Source of the DNA: Gracilaria gracilis
Lineage: Eukaryota > Rhodophyta > Florideophyceae > Gracilariales > Gracilariaceae
Length of the DNA: 64,000 nt
NCBI GenBank assembly: GCA_030374805.1
Contig: JARGSG010000126.1
Span: 1 to 64,000, forward strand
Direction of reading: 5' to 3'
Position numbers and translations under genes: made by a program
Shown here: positions 30,777 through 42,612 of the stretch, piece after piece
How the letters are laid out: every line of letters starts with the position of its first letter
Position numbering within the stretch: position 1 is the first letter of the stretch
The notes under the pieces: generated by a model
Databases searched by the model: none
Told to the model about the DNA's origin: nothing
The model's input: only the letters and a program-made list of their open reading frames with translations

Positions 30777-33700
30777 GTGGCGCCGTTTACGCGAAAGAGA
30801 GGAAAGGCGAAGGTCTCCACGCCTCGTAGGCCGAAATCGCGTTCCGAGCGGGGAACACCGCGCGCGATGAAGAGGAAGACGAGTACTCCCGCGCCACATA
30901 AGGTAAAAGGTCGCGAATCTGTATCTTTGTTCATCAGCCTTGGAAAGGACAAGAACAGGGTTGAAGTTGGTACTGCGCGAGTACGTGGCGTGTGGCCTGC
31001 TGGTGATACCGGGAAGAGGCTCTGCTGTTCGCTGCATGGCCATTTTCTAAACGCCACTGCCTTAGAGGGTGAGGATTTGGTGGTTATCTGGAAGACGAAT
31101 ACTTCAAGTCATCTAGACGCGAAGTACCCTTACCGTTTCCAAGGTCCGCAGGATCCCCCGAGTAAGCTCGCCGAATTGTTTTCGGCTGGGTTGTATGCCC
31201 GGGATACGTCGATGACGGCCTCAATTGAGATTCCCCAGAGTCCCACTTCGCACCCCACTCCGCACCCTGGGGCCGGAAGTCGTCCACCTCGCAGCCTGAG
31301 TGTGAAGATGTTGAGGAGGTCAAAGAATTGGCTGAGCATTTTTCTAAAACCGCCAAACTCCAGTCTTCACTAATGAGAGGAGGAAGAGGAGTAGGTTTTA
31401 AAGGGATGAAGAAACCGGTGGGAGCAATTGAGAGGGTTAACATCGTGGATGACTCCGATGACGATGTTGTGGAGTCATTGGGACTAGTAAGGCTTCCCTA
31501 GGTGGATCTGAGGGGGATTTGTTCGATGAAGGAGATAGAGTTCCGTCGAATGAGGTGGACACCACGCTGCCGCTACCGAAAATATCCTTCGCCGACTATG
31601 TTCAGCAGCGGTTGACGACGGATATCGAGATGATTGAAATCCCGAAGAAGACGGTTCGCAGTGTGAACCTGGCGCACAAGGAGGCAACGAAGATGAAGTG
31701 CCGCAACTTTGGTTGGCTTCCCTCCGCCGGTTTAATTGCCGTTACACTGGTAAGCGAATTGGATGCGAGTGACATCGTTGACGGGAGACTTGTGCTGCCT
31801 GTAACACTTATTGACGGATATCACCGATTTATTGTGTTACAGGACCTGCGTGAGGGAGGAGGGAAGTGGGAGGATAAAGTGAAGTCTCTGGATGTTGTGT
31901 TATGGAGGAGGAAGGATGGTAATCCGATGGTCATGAATGAAGTGCTAGGACTTGGCAATCTCCTGAATGAGATGAGCTCCAATGTTCTGAAGGTTTCTTT
32001 CGCGCACAAACTTCACAGCACGGTGTCCTTCGTTGAAAAAATCACTGACGAAGGAGGAGTGGATGTGAGGAAGTTGACGCCGAAACAAATAGCGGGCGCG
32101 TTGAAAAGAAGTGGAGTTATCGAGGACTATAGTATGCGTCACTTGAATCGCTATGCGGTACTGGCTCTGAAGTTTGTGCAAAGCGAGGGGCTCTTCCAAT
32201 TCTTTGAGAAGGGGTGTGAGGAGGGGCCGCCGCTGACGCTCACACATGTGTCCAGTGACCTCCTTATGGGACTCGCAGATGGGGGATTTCGTTTCGTCGT
32301 CCGTTGCTTGCAATGGCATGTGCGACTGAGAATGTTCTCTGCAGGGAGGGCGGTCCATTTTGAGGATATGAGGAAGCACTTCTTTCAGTGTGCAATTGGT
32401 ATGTTTAAGCTTTGGTACATGACTGCCAAGATGAAGAAGATGACAGTTGAGGAAGTGATGCAGACGGTTCTCAAGATTGGAGGAAAGGGGGTATCTGTCT
32501 TGGAATATCTCGGGAAGCAAACAGCCAAAATGGAGCTCGCGGAAGCAAAGCGTTTGTGGGAAGGGATGGTGTCTCGGAGGGTGAAGACTGCAGGTAACAA
32601 GCTGGAACAACACTTTAAAGTATCGCTGCAAAGCTCGGAGGAAGAGGAGGTTGTAGAGGAGGTTATTAAAGAGGTTATGGAACCAGAGAGGACGGCCAGG
32701 GCTCCATCTGCTGAGGTGGAGAACGATCCCATGGTGGTGGAAAGCCCTGAACCGGAACCACTGGTGTTAAGACGTAGCACAAGACGTAAGGTGGTTCCAG
32801 GTCGCTTGAGAGAAGAGAAATTTGGACGGTTTGTGGGGAAGAAGAGGAAAACGAGAAAGAGAACTTCTGTGGTGCTTACTGACGACGAGGAAGAAGATGA
32901 TGTGCAACCTGCCCCGAAGCGAAGAAAGAAGGGTACGGTGAACACATCTTCTGTGGACATACCTTTGGAGGTTGTTAACCTGTTCAGGAAAATGACGAGG
33001 ACTGCATTGAAGAAGTTCTTTAAGGAGCAGAAAATCAATATGATGTCGTCCAGTGAGGGCGAGGAGGAGAGTGATGGTGGTGAGAAGGATAGTAGATTTG
33101 TTGGGGATGAACCGGGGGGGAAAGGTGAAAAAGGAATGCGTAGCTTTGGGGATAACAATCCAGATGTTCCCCCGAAGGAGATGAAGACAGCTGGGGGTAC
33201 GCCGAGGGATCGGATATGTCGTGGACGAATATGGTGAGTGCACTGCCGAGTGAGTGGCTGGAAGGGAAGAATGCAGTGAAACACCAGCACCCGTGAATGG
33301 ATATGCTTCACCTACGAAAGCAGCATAGGGCGGGGTGTTTAACGGTGGAGGATTTAAGAGCGATGCTTTACGCGGTTTACTGGCATGCAGCCTGGAATGT
33401 GCACAAGGAACTGAAAACTACGAAAGAACCAGTTCTTGGGGTGAAGCTCTCGTTGAAGGTAAAGCCGAAAGAGGAGGAGGAGGCTCTTTGGATGGCGGCG
33501 ATGGAAAGGGATGACCTCGCGCGAGAGTATTTTGCCGCGAAGAGAATGGAGTTGATGGAGAGAGGATTCTGTGTGCTGGAAGATTTTGGAAGTGACGAAG
33601 GCATGTCAGATGAGGCGAAGAAGAGGGGGGTGGTGTTGGATGAAAATGTGACAGAGAGTATGTTAGAGTTCTTTCAAAAGGATTTCTTGGAACAGCCGGA

Positions 33701-34571
33701 CCTCAAGTTCGAGGAGAACCGCAAAGAACCCTATCATCAATGCGAGAGATTGGAAGGACGCGGGGGAATGGATGCAGGGCATTGGGCGATACATTACTAC
33801 GAAGAAGGGGATTGCGGATTACATGGAATCGGATGAGAAGAATGTGATGATGGTGAGAAAGAGGGCGTTGTTGGATTCTAGGTTTGGGCAGATAGCAGCC
33901 GCTCCTCGTCTGTGTAACAACAGTAGGGCGAAGAAGAGGATGTATGCGCCGGAAACAGGAGGACGTGTGTTGTGTACGGGAGAAGGATGCCCGAGGCAGG
34001 TGTTGCACACCGATTTCCGAGGGTTGACAAATGTGGAGAAGAACAATGGGGAGATTCCAGGATTCTTCATGATGGCCTCCGGGGGGAGCTCTTGTATGAT
34101 ATGGGTATGTGAGAGGTCACATAATATGTATGTGACGGATGACAAGAGTTCGAAGCGGCTCTCTCGTACGATGGTTGTGAACAAGTTCAGGGTTCCACCG
34201 TACTTCATGTCTTTTGGAAGGGGAGTTGTGTTTCATGCTGGGGCTGGGTACATGGATGCGCTGGTGAAAGAGAATTGGCTATGGTATCACACGTACTTTG
34301 TGCCCGAGGTATACAAGCTCCCTGATGCGGTGCAGAGGCAGCCTGCTTTTCGGGGGGCCAAATTCTTAGATGAGGAATTTGGACTCGGGGAAGACCCGAA
34401 CGACAGCTGGACGAGGAGGAACGTTCTGTGAGCAACTTTGAAATGGAGGAAGAGGAATTTAGAGTGGGGGATTACGAAGAAGAAGATGACGAAGTAGAAG
34501 GCCACAAGGCTGATAACACGGATGGTGACTACGAGGAGGGACCGATGATAATGGATTTTGAGGAGGACTAG
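30777..34571 (+). pseudogene. Gene A, copy 2: ParB-like domain plus 2OG-Fe(II)-oxygenase-like region
   Basis: About 1265 codons in the ancestral frame. Order: basic N-terminus (residues 1-50); acidic linker; ParB-like domain at ~280-400 (IEMIEIPKKTVRSVN, then LIDGYHRFIVLQDL, the DGxHR signature); a TPKQIAGALKRSGV segment resembling the helix-turn-helix after ParB domains; charged linker with KKRKTRKR; then at ~1060-1180 an oxygenase-like region with QVLHTDF (HxD, 34006-34014), GFFMMASGG, FGRGVVFHAGAGY (second His at 34234) and WYHTYF; acidic tail (FEMEEEEF to DFEED) ending at the TAG at 34569. The tail is in another frame from the preceding block, which would otherwise stop at 34431. Lesions: frameshift near 31380-31500, one-base loss near 33200, Trp to TGA at 33294, shift near 33725, shift near 34405. 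The function is inferred from motifs; a purely structural role is possible. Confidence 0.6.
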
Positions 34572-34744
34572 ATAAAACATGTAGGGCGTGTAGTGTTATG
34601 TGTGTGACAGTGAGGTGACTTGCCTAGTAATGAGAAATGAACGAATGATCTGATATAATGGGAGCATAAAAAGATTGTTGAAGAAAAAAAATGAGTTACA
34701 AATCGTGGGGTAACGAGAGAGAGTATGGTGCGAAGATATCTTTT

Positions 34745-35607
34745 TTACAAAATGAAACCAAAATAGTACTGGTAGTAAAAGAGAATGTCTTTTCTAAGGA
34801 CATTGACATGGTTGGTGTGAAAAGGGGCAGGGTCAGGCAAGCCCGCTCTCTTGGTATCCTCAAAGTAAAGGTAGAAGTAAGCATTTCTGAATTCGTACTC
34901 AGAGAATGAGACATGGAAGGAGGTAAGAGTGCTGCCGTAGGCGAGGAGGGATTGTACTGTGGAGGGGATTTTGTAGGCGATAGCTGTGTTGGAGAAGACT
35001 ATGCCGAGTAGTTCCTTCATTATCGTTGAGACTATGGTATTGTAGCGGGTGGCCACGTCATGCATGGTAATGAAGCCGTGGGAGGAACCAACTAGGTTGA
35101 ATGAAGAGATCCAGACGAGCTTTTCGTAGTAGGATTTAGAGAAGGCGTCTTCGTCAACGATATTGCAAGTGAGACCTGCGTTAAAGAAGCGTTGTGCTAG
35201 TGCGAAAGCCCATTTTCCGGTGACAGTTGTGAGGCCGTTGGGAGTAAGAGGGGTGACGCCATCCTGTGGAGGTGCAGCGAGAGTTGGTACGGCGATGTAA
35301 AGATCTGCTCGTGCGGTGTGATGAAGACCATGTTTTGAAAGAATGGGAAGAATGTGGCCGTTCTGAATGAAGACCAAGTCTTGTCTGTGAGATGGAGGGC
35401 AGGAGCGAATTACTGTTTCCAACAAGTTGCTCCTACCGCAGAAGAAATGGGACCTTGCGGAATGCTATGTGCGGCTATGAAATCTTGGAGTGAAAGAATG
35501 GTATCTTGAGGGGTACCGTGGTCGTAAAGCATGGAGCCAATGCGGTCTCTGCATACAACAATAGCTGGGGTGTGGGTGGAGCGGAGAGAAGAGGGAGGCG
35601 CAATCAT
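34745..35607 (-). pseudogene. Ketopantoate-reductase-like gene relic (host)
   Basis: Two frames joined by a single-base shift near 35450: first MIAPPSSL... to SIPQGPI, then FFCGRSNLLETVIRS. Family landmarks: IGSMLYDHG, DLVFIQNGHILPILSKHGL, PNGLTTVTGKWAFALAQRF, then in the C-terminal helical domain FSKSYYEKLVWISSFNLVGS, and SEYEFRNAYFYLYF with GLPDPAPFHTNH near the end. These match the ApbA/PanE C-terminal architecture. A clear N-terminal GxGxxG is missing, so the gene is short or divergent. It looks like host sequence next to the outer end of copy 2. A sequencing error could also explain the shift. Confidence 0.55.
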
Positions 35608-36123
35608 TATGTCGAGTGTGTTGGATGCTTTGAGGAGATATTGTGTTGCAGGAGAGGAACGGAGAGATGCTTAAGCAGAGAATGGCGTTGCCGATGGATA
35701 CATCGATAAAGTGGTTTCAGAGGAAAAGATAGTTTTTATGACTAAGTAGTTGAAAGAATGAGGTAGGTGGGTATGAAGGGATTAGGACTGATGAATGTGT
35801 TTATGAAAATAGATGTGTCGAAATGAAGTATAAAGGGGAAGACGTAATGGTAAGGAGTTAAGGAACGGGCGCTGTGGATTGGTTTTGTTGGATGGTACTG
35901 AAAGGAAAAAACGAAAATATGGAAATATCTGGGAGAAATGGAGTTTTCGGGGAATGGCGGGAAATTGAGGTATAGAAAATTGTGATACAAATAGGCCTGC
36001 GGGGTTGAGAGGTGTGTGGGTACGAGTGTAACGGCTGTGATCAGGGGTGGCAAGGACGAGAGTTGTGGTAAGTCGCTCAGGCCTGTTCAAGTCGTTTATC
36101 GCCAGACGCCGTCTTTTCTCGGG
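35608..36123. other. Spacer with no recognised gene
   Basis: A/T-richer than its surroundings. Frames on the minus strand are low-complexity and not conserved elsewhere in the window. I see no repeat or RNA gene. Confidence 0.4.
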
Positions 36124-36967
36124 ATGTCGAATGGATACGTTGGTGACGAGGAGCTAATGGCTCTGCTGCATGGAACGGAAGTGCCAGAGACGCCGCCGCG
36201 GGAGGGAGGGGGTACTGAGGGGGTTTGTGTGAGTCAGAGGGTTTGTAATGGGGATGGAGGAGGCGGGGGAGGTGATGGGGATGGAGGAGGATAACCGGAG
36301 AGAAGGTTTATGGGGGAGATAAAGGAACGGGTGAGGAAGCTTTGGGGGAGTTTGAAGGAGCAATTTGACGACATGCTGTCGGAGATGGTGGCAGACATGG
36401 GAGATGGTGGCAGACATGGGAGGGGTGGTGCTGAGTGTGTCGGAGGTTGGGGTGCCGATGGAATTGATTTCGACGATTCGGAAGAGGATGAAGTTGACTG
36501 AGGTGGGGGCTGTGGGACATGTGAATAGGATGTTGGAGTGCATGGGGAGGGCGATGGGGAGGCTGCGAAAGGAGAACATGGGGCTGAAGGGCAGGGTTGA
36601 AGTGTTGGAAGAGCAAGTGGGACAGGTGGAGAAGGCGTGCAAATTGCTGACGGAGTTGAAAGAAATGGTGAGGGGAGGGAAATTAGAGGTGGGAGAGGAA
36701 GCAGGTAAAGGGTCGCCGGTGACGCCTGGGTCTCTGGGTGGGCGGGGGAGTGTGAGGGAGAGGGGGGGAGAAGAGGAGGGAGGAGAAGGTGTGGAGAGTC
36801 AACTGAAGAAGATGAGGAAGGGTGGGGTGATGGTGGACGAGGATGGGAAGGTGTTTGTGCCACCGCAGCTGCCGGGTGGGGCGCCGTTGGTGGATTTTGG
36901 GAGTGCGGTGGCGGCTGCGAGGACGGCGGAGCGTATATTGAAGCAGCAGGAAAAGAAGAGACTGTGA
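36124..36967 (+). pseudogene. Coiled-coil protein relic, unknown family
   Basis: One reading frame after two lesions are noted. It starts at the ATG at 36124 (MSNGYVGDEELMALLHG), has a Gly/Asp-rich stretch and a TAA at 36292, and continues as GEIKERVRKLWGSLKEQFDD. A 19-bp tandem duplication (36382-36400 and 36401-36419) then shifts the frame, and the rest (about 36420-36967) is open. The helical part (LRKENMGLKGRVEVLEEQ) has leucine heptads. The end is VPPQLPGGAPLVDFGSA and a Lys-rich tail. It stops 45 bp before the inverted repeat at 37012. I do not recognise it. It may be a host gene or cargo of another element. Confidence 0.45.
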
Positions 36968-37011
36968 GGGGTTGGAAACCGCTTTGGGGCTAGGAGGGTG
37001 TACCAGAATGG

Positions 37012-37353
37012 GGGAGAGTTGTCCGTTGGACATCTTTAACTTCACGTTTAGGGAAACTGAGACTAAGGATCCGAATGCCGAGTTGGAATAAACCAGCGCT
37101 GGTGACCCGAGAGTAAATTTTTTGAGTGATTTTAACGATTGCGACGAATGTGAGGTAACAGGCAGTGGCGCACGAATTGCAAACTAGCATACAACTTCAA
37201 CAAATGGAGTTCAACTGCGGCACGTGGAAAGGCGATTCCCAAAAAAATTTTGCCTTGCCAACTAGCGCTATCTGCGAAATTGATAGTTTTTTCGGACTTT
37301 TATTTTCATAACTAGTGATCTAGCATACTAAAATAGCATTCCGAGAACACCGA
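37012..37353 (-). repeat. ~345-bp inverted repeat, left arm around copy 3
   Basis: Reverse complement of 46491-46836 with modest divergence. The outer end is GGGAGAGTTGTCCGTTGGAC. The inner end (reverse strand) is TCGGTGTTCTCGGAATGCTA, nearly the tip motif of copies 1, 2 and 4. It carries several CTAGC words like the subterminal repeats. Gene B homology starts at the very next bases, so this is a sharp junction. Confidence 0.85.
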
Positions 37354-39578
37354 GGTGGCAAATAATTACTTCTTTATTCTTGTGGGTCCAGGACATCCGA
37401 CGTTTACTGACAGTGAACTACGGGTCGTATCTCTGAAGAGGTCTTATCGTTAGCTATACTTCTCAACGAGGTTATTGAACATCTTAGACGGTGATAGGGT
37501 CTGGCGTGTAAGGGACTTCTGGAATGCTTATATCGATGTGAACTTAAAGGAATACCGAAGAATGTGACTTTGACCGAGTTTTTCAAGTCCATGACTATAC
37601 CTCCTAAGCGAGTGGGACGGGTGGTCCCCCCGTTCGCCACAACCGTTGCCACACATTTCCAAATGATTCTCTTTCTCTCGCTCATTCAGAAAGTTTCCAC
37701 GGAAAAAAGAAGGTGGTGAGAGGCGAAGAAGGAGATGGTGATACGAACATAATGGCCGACATTGGGAAAGGAATTACTGGTGACGAAGCGTCCGGGGTAG
37801 GGGTAATACCCCAGCCATCCATTGCGTCGTTGGAAGACAAAATAGATTTCCGAAGTTGTGAGGAGGAGATGGAGAAGTACTTTCGCTTGTACAATTGCGG
37901 CCTTGAGGATATGGTAGAGATGTACGAGACGGTGCGCAGAGATGGTGTGTCTCCGGTAGGAAAAGTTCAACTGGTTCTCATGCACCCTCCGTACAACATC
38001 CGAAGGAACAAGCCTAAGCAACGGCTGGTACGATGTACTGAGCCCTCAGAACATGAAAAAGGCAGCAAACCTTCTATCAAAACTGCTACCTTCTGGGGGT
38101 CATTTCGTTATCTTTAGTGCTGTGGAGCAGGTCCAGAAATGGAGAGATGTACTTTCTGCCATTGTGGCAAAAGATGAAAACGGAGTACCAAGGCGTTCCT
38201 TTGTTGTAGACCAGGCCCCAATGCACCTTGTACGGTCGCAAGGCAACCCGATGCGTAACCCTGGACGTAGGTCGTGCTTTCTTTTCCGTGCCATGGAGTA
38301 TGCTGTACATGGAGTTCGAAATGATCTCAGCTACGCGCAGCAGCATGTGATTGTGAACTATGAAAACTTCAACTTCGTGCAGTCGAGGTACCCGGGGTAC
38401 CACAGTGTCATTGACCAGGTACCCCTTATTTCTAATGGGGAAACTCTTCAGTGAAAGAGAAGGAAGGTGGGGGCTACGTTTTACAAAAGGTGAGGTCCGA
38501 ACAGAAACCTCGGGCATTGTTGAAGGAGCTAATCATTAGGTTTTCCCAGGCTGGGGATATTGTGGTCGACTTGTTTGCAGGGACGTTTTCGACAGCAATG
38601 ACATGCATGGAGTTACAACAGTATCGTAAGTTCATTGGGTGTAAGCCGGACCCTGACTGCTTTGCCCATGCTGGGCACGCTGCAATTATTCAATTCGCAT
38701 TGTGCCTGCGGGAAAATGAGACGGATATCCAGGTAACGCAGGAAGTTCGGAATGCTATGATTAGGGTGTTGAACTTATTTCCGAAGTGGAATGTCCGCCC
38801 ATCGAGATCATGGAAGGCTCGATCCGGGTATCCCCAGTATCAAAAGTTTCCTACGTATATTGTGGACTTTCTTGCGTCAGTGTGGCGGGATGAGAGCTTG
38901 GTCACCATTGGTAGGCGTAAGGCCCTTCACGAGTGGCCTAAAACTTTGCAAGGAAATATGAGGCTTCTGGATTGGAATGCCATGTTGGCACTGGAAGCGA
39001 CTATGTGGGGTTGTCGTCACGGGAAGTCGACAATTCGTCACCCTGGCGCCGGAGTGCGGGTGTTCACTACACGCCGATTAATGGAAAATGAAGAGATATG
39101 TTACTTCTATGGAACACTGGTGTACCATGACCTAACGAAGAGAAAAGAGGTACACAAGAAATATGGTGAAGGCTTTTTGGGGGCCCCATCCGAACGCTTT
39201 AGGAAGTATGCGATGGAGTTTAACGTCCGCGGCGATATATTCCATAGCCTCCCAGAAAGAAGACAAGGAGTAGGTTTAATACCTGTATGGATTGTCCCCG
39301 CTCCTTTTTCATTGGGTGGAACAATTAACGATCCCAAATATATGGAGGTTGATAAGGACATTGACGCAGTTGCAGATGGTGTGACGAAACGAAGGGCTTT
39401 AAATGTGCGGGTCAATCGAACTCCAAATACAGGACGCACCCCGCATGAAGTATGGGAATACCAAAAGCTTGCCGTGCGAGCACTTCGGAAACTGGAAGTG
39501 GGAGGGAAGTTGTTTGCGGATTATGGAGTAGAGTGTAGCTGAGGTACATCGGCAAATCCTATTATAGGAATTGATTAG
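37354..39578 (+). pseudogene. Gene B, copy 3: N-terminally truncated methyltransferase-SET
   Basis: Homology begins at the junction (VANNYFFILVGP, matching VAKKYFSILLGP of copy 1). Near 37500 this copy keeps the frame through GDRVWRVRDFWNAY, where copies 1 and 2 share a one-base loss. A deletion follows KVSTEKR (about 37705), removing roughly 240 codons of the N-terminal half. Motif IV reads HPPY (Asp to His) at about 37983. The block from motif I (IVVDLFAGTFST) to the SET end is open for 363 codons (38451-39540). There Trp becomes TGA, and the true end would be 39578. The Asp-to-His change should abolish DNA methylation. Confidence 0.75.
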
Positions 39579-40032
39579 AACATGTAGTAAATTAACTACA
39601 TAAAAAACAACCCCCTAAACCTACATAAAGAAGTGGCACTTATTGCATTCCAACTTCGCCATTGAGCACGAAATAGAAACTAAACACTTTGGCAGAACTG
39701 CAAGGTGGAAGTACATAGATGCATAAAAGGTAGCGAAGAGCATCGAATATGATGGTGTAAGGTTTTTAACATTATGAGAACTTTCTAGTTCAGAAATGGA
39801 GATTTCGTTGTAAATTTTCGGCTTCGGAATCAGGGAATAAAAAATCGCACTCGGTGATTTCCACCACACTCCACTCGATTGGAGGTGTGCAATTGATCGG
39901 TGACGTTCGATCACAGCGAGCGCCAAACACATCGAGAGCAGAGCAGTTCCCATTCCAGTGATCTTCGATCACGGTCAGCGGCTAACACGTCGTGATCCCA
40001 GCGTCAACTGCGAGGAACTGTTCGGATTGTAT
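39579..40032. other. B-C spacer, copy 3
   Basis: Diverged counterpart of 8601-9088. It retains GTGACGTTCGATCACAGCGAG-type words near 39900 (in pieces shorter than the whole motif). No gene seen. Confidence 0.45.
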
Positions 40033-42612
40033 ATCGCGAAACGTAAGACGAGGGGTGGGAATGCGGAGGAGGTTAGCGGTCGCGCATCAAAGAGCCGAAG
40101 GCGTGGCGGAACGGTAAGTGGCGAAGTTCGCACCGCTCGTAGTATGCGTGCGCCTCGGAGTGGTTAACGTGGGAAAGGGAGGAAGGGTGCGGCGAGGAGC
40201 GACGGTGCGGCGAGGAGCGTCGAGGGCGGAACATCAGAGCGAACGGAACAAACGGAGCGAACGAAGCGAACGGTAAGCATTGCGGTGACGAAACCTATTG
40301 CGAACGCACGAGATGAAGAAGTTATTCCGAAGAAAAGCGTGGGAGCGTAGCGACGTTAGGCGAAGGTTCTGCGGGTTGGTCGGGAGAGAGATGGTCGTCG
40401 AAGAAGCGCAGAGACTGCGCAAGCTTTAGAGGAGAGCGATAGCGGGGATATGATGGTGAGCGGTAAAGAGCTCCATACGGTTGTCAAGAGAAGAACGATA
40501 GCAAGGAGTAGTACCATTTCAGGTAGTGGGGGTCTTCGAGGAAGAAAGGTAATTAACGATGATAAAAAGCCTAAGGTTGGGGTACCCGAAGAGGTGGAAG
40601 GAGAAAGAAAGCGAGTGAGGTGTGATGAGCCGGCGAGGACGCGAGGAGTGGAAAGTTTGGCTGTTGTGACGCGAAATAGAGTGCCAGAGAATGAACGCAT
40701 TTGCTTCGAGCAAGAGAATGCAAACCGGGAGAAAGAAGGAGTGGGGCGTGTGCGGCCAATGGCAGAACGTAAAACAGGGGAGGGTAGTGAGAGAAGAATA
40801 GGGAGTGTGGTTCATGGATTGGGGGGTGTTGAAGTTGTAGAGAAGGGGGGAGATAAGCGACGAGAACATGCGGACGGGGGAGGGGTACGACGTAGAAGTG
40901 ATGGATCAACCAAAGAAATTGTCGGAGGGACAGTAGCAGTGGTTGAAAGGGATTATGAAGGGGAGGACGACGTACAAACAGAACGGCGTCGGGAAGTAAA
41001 TTTCGTGGAGGCGGCGCCACTGACGCCCTAAGGGATGCGTGTAAGGCGCAACACCGTTTTACTTCCGAAGGATGTGGGACACGAAAGTGACGGCGGTCGT
41101 GGAGAAAGCAAGGGTAGAATTCGAGGAGATGAATGCGGATCCACAAGAGAACGGGAAGAGAATGAGGAGAACTTAAGTGTATTGCCACGGTCTGCACTCG
41201 TTCAGAGGGTGAATTCACTGAAGGGACAGTTGGGAAATATGAAAGAAAAACAATTAACATTGATGGTGAATTTGAAGCTGACGCAGGGAGAGTTGGGACG
41301 GCTGAGGGAGGAGAATAAACGGCAAAATGTGTTGATCGAAAGTCTTCGGGAGGTATTGAAAGGGAGGGAGCGGAGTGGTGGAGAAAACAAGGTGAGAGGG
41401 CGCCGAAAGTATTATATTGGAGTGGAAGAAAGTTTTTATGGATTCGCAAGGGCTGTATATGAGAGGATTCTTCATTATGCGAAGTTGGAAGCGTCTGAAC
41501 TTGTAATCGACACGGAAAACGTTGGTAGAAGCTGGAAGAACAGGACTGAGACGGTGGAAGAAAGTAGAGAGGGAGCATGTTTGTAGTTGGGGAGAAGGAG
41601 ATGGTGCCTAGGTGCCCAATTCAGGTTGCATATGAGATGAGGGCGTACACACACTCGACAGAGGGTGGAAGTGATGTGTTGTTGAAGTATGTGGTTGAGA
41701 CAGAAATAATGGGAGAGACGTGGGAGACGATAAAGGAAGCGGGGAGGAAACAAGAGTGCCTGGAAAATGTAAGCTCAGAGAAGTGTCTGAAGCAGTGAAT
41801 GAAGCAGACGATAAGCGATGCGATTGGGGTGCGAAAGCGGGCTGCTCGGGACAGATTATTCTCTTTACTGGGATATGATTTGATTGTGAAGCGGGCTAAG
41901 CCTAGCGAGGGGACGGAACTTTGTGAGGAGTTGAAGAAGCAGATGGACGAGGCTCGCGAGAAGCTTATGGGAAGTGAGAAAGATGGGACGAACAAGTTGT
42001 GTGCGTGGAAAATGAGCCGTTTCGAAGATCTTGCGTACTCTGGGTCAACTGTGCATGCTCCACAGTGGAGCTGTGGTGATAAAGACAAGTATTTCAAGAA
42101 CGGAATGGCGGTTGCAGTGTTGGAGGAGTACATGGGATACGCACTGGAGACCAAATCTAATGGGGAAAAGCATTACGTAGATAGGACGGTGATGCACCTC
42201 GCCAGACTTGATTCGTGGATTGGTTGTGTTTTGAAAACACTGAACGAGGGTGTAGGACGTGGAGGACAAAAGCAGCTCTTGTTTTCTACATTGTATGGGA
42301 GGTATCTGCCGAGGGCGGTGGAGGGTATATTGAAGGTGGCATGGGAATTGGTGAGGGACGAGCACGGCAAAGAATTCGAGAACGATGGGGTTTTAGAGGG
42401 GGATCCGAGGTGTGTGTCCGAAAATTCGGAGTGAATTGCGACGGTTGGGGTGTAAATTCCATAGAGGGAGAAGGAATATCTAGCGGTGAGGGAGGAATAC
42501 TTCATGGCGAATTTTACGCGGAGACTTGGAGGGGTCCTTGATTGCTATATAGCGGCGTACCGACCGGAGGAGCCCAACTTCAGTGGTTTGGTTCGGCACC
42601 GGGGTGTAGGAT
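40033..42612 (+). pseudogene. Gene C, copy 3: coiled-coil protein
   Basis: The start codon has become ATC at 40033 (IAKRKTRGGN in place of MGKRKTRSAN). Long open stretches at 40450-41031, 41035-41586 and 41799-42434 show that the C-terminal domain was continuous through EGTELCEELKKQ, where copies 1, 2 and 4 have stops. It contains the leucine-heptad segment (KLTQGELGRLREENKRQ), the YGFARAVYERI block and ARDRLFSLLGYDL. The 3' end is decayed and runs into an unrelated insertion near 42612. Confidence 0.6.

Larger units (their letters stand above)
18650..34571 (+). mobile_element. Large four-gene transposon, copy 2 (most complete)
   Basis: Same order as copy 1 in inverted orientation: terminal region, D (+), C (-), B (-), A (+). 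It is the only copy with the full A gene in view. The left end is the tip CGTCGGTGTTATCGGAATGC at 18650. The right end lies somewhere in 34572-34744. No inverted copy of the terminal region is found there, so the element is either truncated or its two ends differ. The genes are all broken. Confidence 0.85.

Noticed and set aside
1-34571. Integrated giant virus or Maverick/polinton
   Set aside because: No capsid, packaging ATPase, protease or B-family polymerase found. Gene D has Tnp2/Plavaka-like blocks and the ends carry subterminal repeats.
33772-34571. TET/JBP oxygenase as in fungal KDZ elements
   Set aside because: Only the general HxD...H pattern is shared. TET/JBP-specific features are not visible, so only a broad 2OG-like call is made.
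34745-35607. Ketopantoate-reductase-like gene as transposon cargo
   Set aside because: It lies beyond the gene A stop, is absent from the other copies' internal regions and appears once. Host flank is simpler.
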